Positions 62,071-64,000 of a stretch of DNA of 64,000 nucleotides are shown here, piece by piece. The DNA is from Monosporascus cannonballus (taxonomy: Eukaryota; Ascomycota; Sordariomycetes; Xylariales), in contig QJNS01000285.1 of the NCBI GenBank assembly GCA_004154925.1, forward strand, positions 30,201 to 94,200, read 5' to 3'. The position numbers were made by a program, and so were the translations under genes. Position 1 is the stretch's first letter. Each line of letters begins with the position of its first letter. Below the pieces are notes generated by a model. That model saw only the letters and a list, made by a program, of their open reading frames with translations. It searched no databases and was not told the origin of the DNA.

Positions 62071-62094
62071 CCTACAACAATTACTGGAACGCGT

Positions 62095-62250
62095 GTGCAC
62101 TTTACATTATTAAGATCAGGTCCTACTTTTGAGGTTGTGGCTGCGCCTATGGCGTAGCTGTGGCTAGAGCTTTCCAAAAAAATTCTTTATCTTTACGTAC
62201 TGACCGATAAAAGATCCATAAAAGGACCTGCAAAAACACAGATATCAAAT
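62095..62250 (-). repeat. Dispersed repeat R4, copy 2 (inverted)
   Basis: Reverse complement matches 23130-23350 over the GCCACAGCTACGCC/AGGCGCAGCC/GGACCTGATC core and upstream TTTTTGCAGGT. It is unusually rich in C and G for this block, so less RIP-damaged. Confidence 0.6.
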
Positions 62251-63915
62251 ATATAACCTAATAATGAGTTTTAATATTTTAACTTCGGTTTAGGCCGTTT
62301 TATTTAAATTTTCGTAAATCTTTTTTAAACAATTGTAAATAAAATCGCAATAATAATTAATGATTAAATCGTAAAAATTACTTTTATATAGAATTTCAAA
62401 AAGGTTTCTTAACCATAGATATAAATTTTATTCGGACTTGGTTTAGGGAAATATTTTTTAAAAAAAATAAAATTTTCCAACCATTTGTCTTTGTGGTTAT
62501 AACGTAACAATTTGCAATCTATAAGGTTAAAATTATTATTAACTAGGTTTTTCTTATATTAAATTGCTTTTGAAAGCGTCATACAAAAATAATATTCTTA
62601 ATAATTATCTTATCATAGTTATAAAACTATTTCAAATTTAATTTTAACTTTTTTGTGCATATAACGTAATAACGGTAATTCGTATGGCCCAAAAAATGTT
62701 ACATATAAATTTTTCTTACGTAAAATATATTAGCAAAATCCGATATACGATAATTCGACCAATAGTTATACTATCGCAGCTTTAAGAACATCATGGTTAC
62801 TTATTTTCTAAGCCTATAATAACATTTTCGATTTCGTTCATATTAAAAATCCTATTTCGGTTTGAACCCAATAATAGATAATTTAAACATTTTTAATATG
62901 TAGATTTTCTAATCAATTCTTAAAATATATAAAATATTACTTTATTTAATGCGTAAATACTAGATTTCGAATAATACATTGAAAAAACATATATTTATGA
63001 ATAATGTTTTTTCACGTTTTATATTTTAAATTTAAACTATATTGTCAGTTTTCCCGTAATATCAGCAAAAACTATATATTAACATATATTTAATTATAAG
63101 AAATTTAAACTATTTTTAACAACTATTTATAAATTCTTCTAAAAAATTTACATACTAAATATGTCATCTACGAAACTTAAAATTAAATAAATATTTTCTG
63201 AAACATTTTTTTTTCTCGATTAAAAAACACCGACAAAAATAAATTCTTATAAAAATCTCATATCTATATTTAGTTCTTAATAGGTATTTTTTTGCAAAAC
63301 GTAACACAAAATTAATTATTTATATTAAGTATTAGGATTAAAAATATATAATACAAAAAACGGAATTAAAGAACCGAAATGGTTATAAAATATTATATAA
63401 CGGCTTTGAATATCTTATAATTTCATATTACATTAACTTTGTAATATAATTTTAATTAAGCGGGTTTTGTCATGATAAAACGCATATTAAATAAATTAAT
63501 ATTCAGCTTTCGTTTTAAATCAATATTAAACGTTTGAAAAATATTTAAAATATTTCGTAACTTCGAAAATACGGATATTATATTCACGCAAAACGAAACC
63601 CATTTTTGAATTCGTAATAGTAAATTTTAACATTAAATACGCTTCGAAATATAACTTATTCTAATTCGCTATAAATAGTAAAATATTTTTCAGTTTTAAT
63701 GAAACATGTTACGCATTTAATAAGTTTCTATGAAAATATTCATTATAAAAATATATATATAATCGTATAAAAATCAGTAACTTAATTTAAAAATAAGAAT
63801 TTTAGACCCATTTTAATCTATATATCGAATTCATGTAGTAATATATTTATTTCCAGCATTAGGAAATATATAGCCGTAATTTAAACGAAAACAATAATCG
63901 GAACACATTTTTATC

Positions 63916-64000
<85 letters not shown>
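63916..64000. repeat. AAT microsatellite, running off the window
   Basis: Uninterrupted AAT units, at least 28, from 63916 to the last base. True length is unknown because it reaches the edge. Confidence 0.95.

Larger units (their letters stand above)
59126..64000. other. Right-hand AT-rich block
   Basis: No intact gene. It contains R1, R2, R3 and R4 repeats, the hAT-like element and a terminal AAT microsatellite (listed separately). Short direct repeats of AAGGTTTA/CTTAAGG type occur at about 60305-60360. About 62,260-63,910 shows nothing beyond AT-rich sequence. Confidence 0.6.

Overview
The window looks like a nuclear chromosome segment of a filamentous ascomycete (Pezizomycotina). Genes carry short GT-AG introns of about 54-180 bp with CTAAC/CTGAC-like branch sites. 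The encoded proteins are ordinary fungal housekeeping families. The flanks are long AT-rich blocks full of degraded transposons, with C-to-T and G-to-A changes typical of repeat-induced point mutation (RIP). A class-level guess (Sordariomycetes or a neighbour) is inference only.

Layout: 1-2677 is AT-rich and holds the 3' half of a decayed Ty3/gypsy element ending in an LTR. From about 3,000 to 22,150 lies a balanced-composition island with eight intact-looking genes. In order they are: alkaline ceramidase (-), TMF/Sgm1-type golgin (+), Nas6/gankyrin-type proteasome chaperone (-), Prp46/PLRG1 splicing factor (+), Orc1 (-), an uncharacterised fungal protein (+), prefoldin subunit 5 (-) and a long coiled-coil protein with a possible N-myristoylation signal (-). 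I rebuilt each gene model exon by exon. All eight give a coding length divisible by three. Neighbours mostly alternate strand, giving divergent promoter regions of 0.85-1.2 kb and tail-to-tail gaps of 120-320 bp.

From about 22,160 to the end the sequence is AT-rich and gene-poor. It holds three near-full-length chromodomain Ty3/gypsy elements. Copy A is 32151-38978, with target duplication ATATA. Copy B is 45538-59125. Copy C is 52352-59079, is nested inside the 3' LTR of copy B, and has target duplication CGTAC. All three keep traces of gag zinc knuckle, reverse transcriptase, integrase and chromodomain, and a reverse-strand reading frame between pol and the 3' LTR. The same region holds a frameshifted Fot1/pogo-type transposase remnant (about 42,690-43,850), a hAT-like element (61003-62070) and a short relative of it (29818-29950). 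It also holds a cluster of inverted repeats (27375-29755), several dispersed repeat pairs, and an AAT microsatellite that runs off the right edge.

The genes share no pathway: lipid signalling, Golgi tethering, proteasome assembly, splicing, replication initiation and chaperone functions are simply adjacent. The main biological story is a two-compartment genome, with a compact conserved gene island between RIP-degraded nested transposons. I saw no tRNA, rRNA, CRISPR array or bacterial-type feature.
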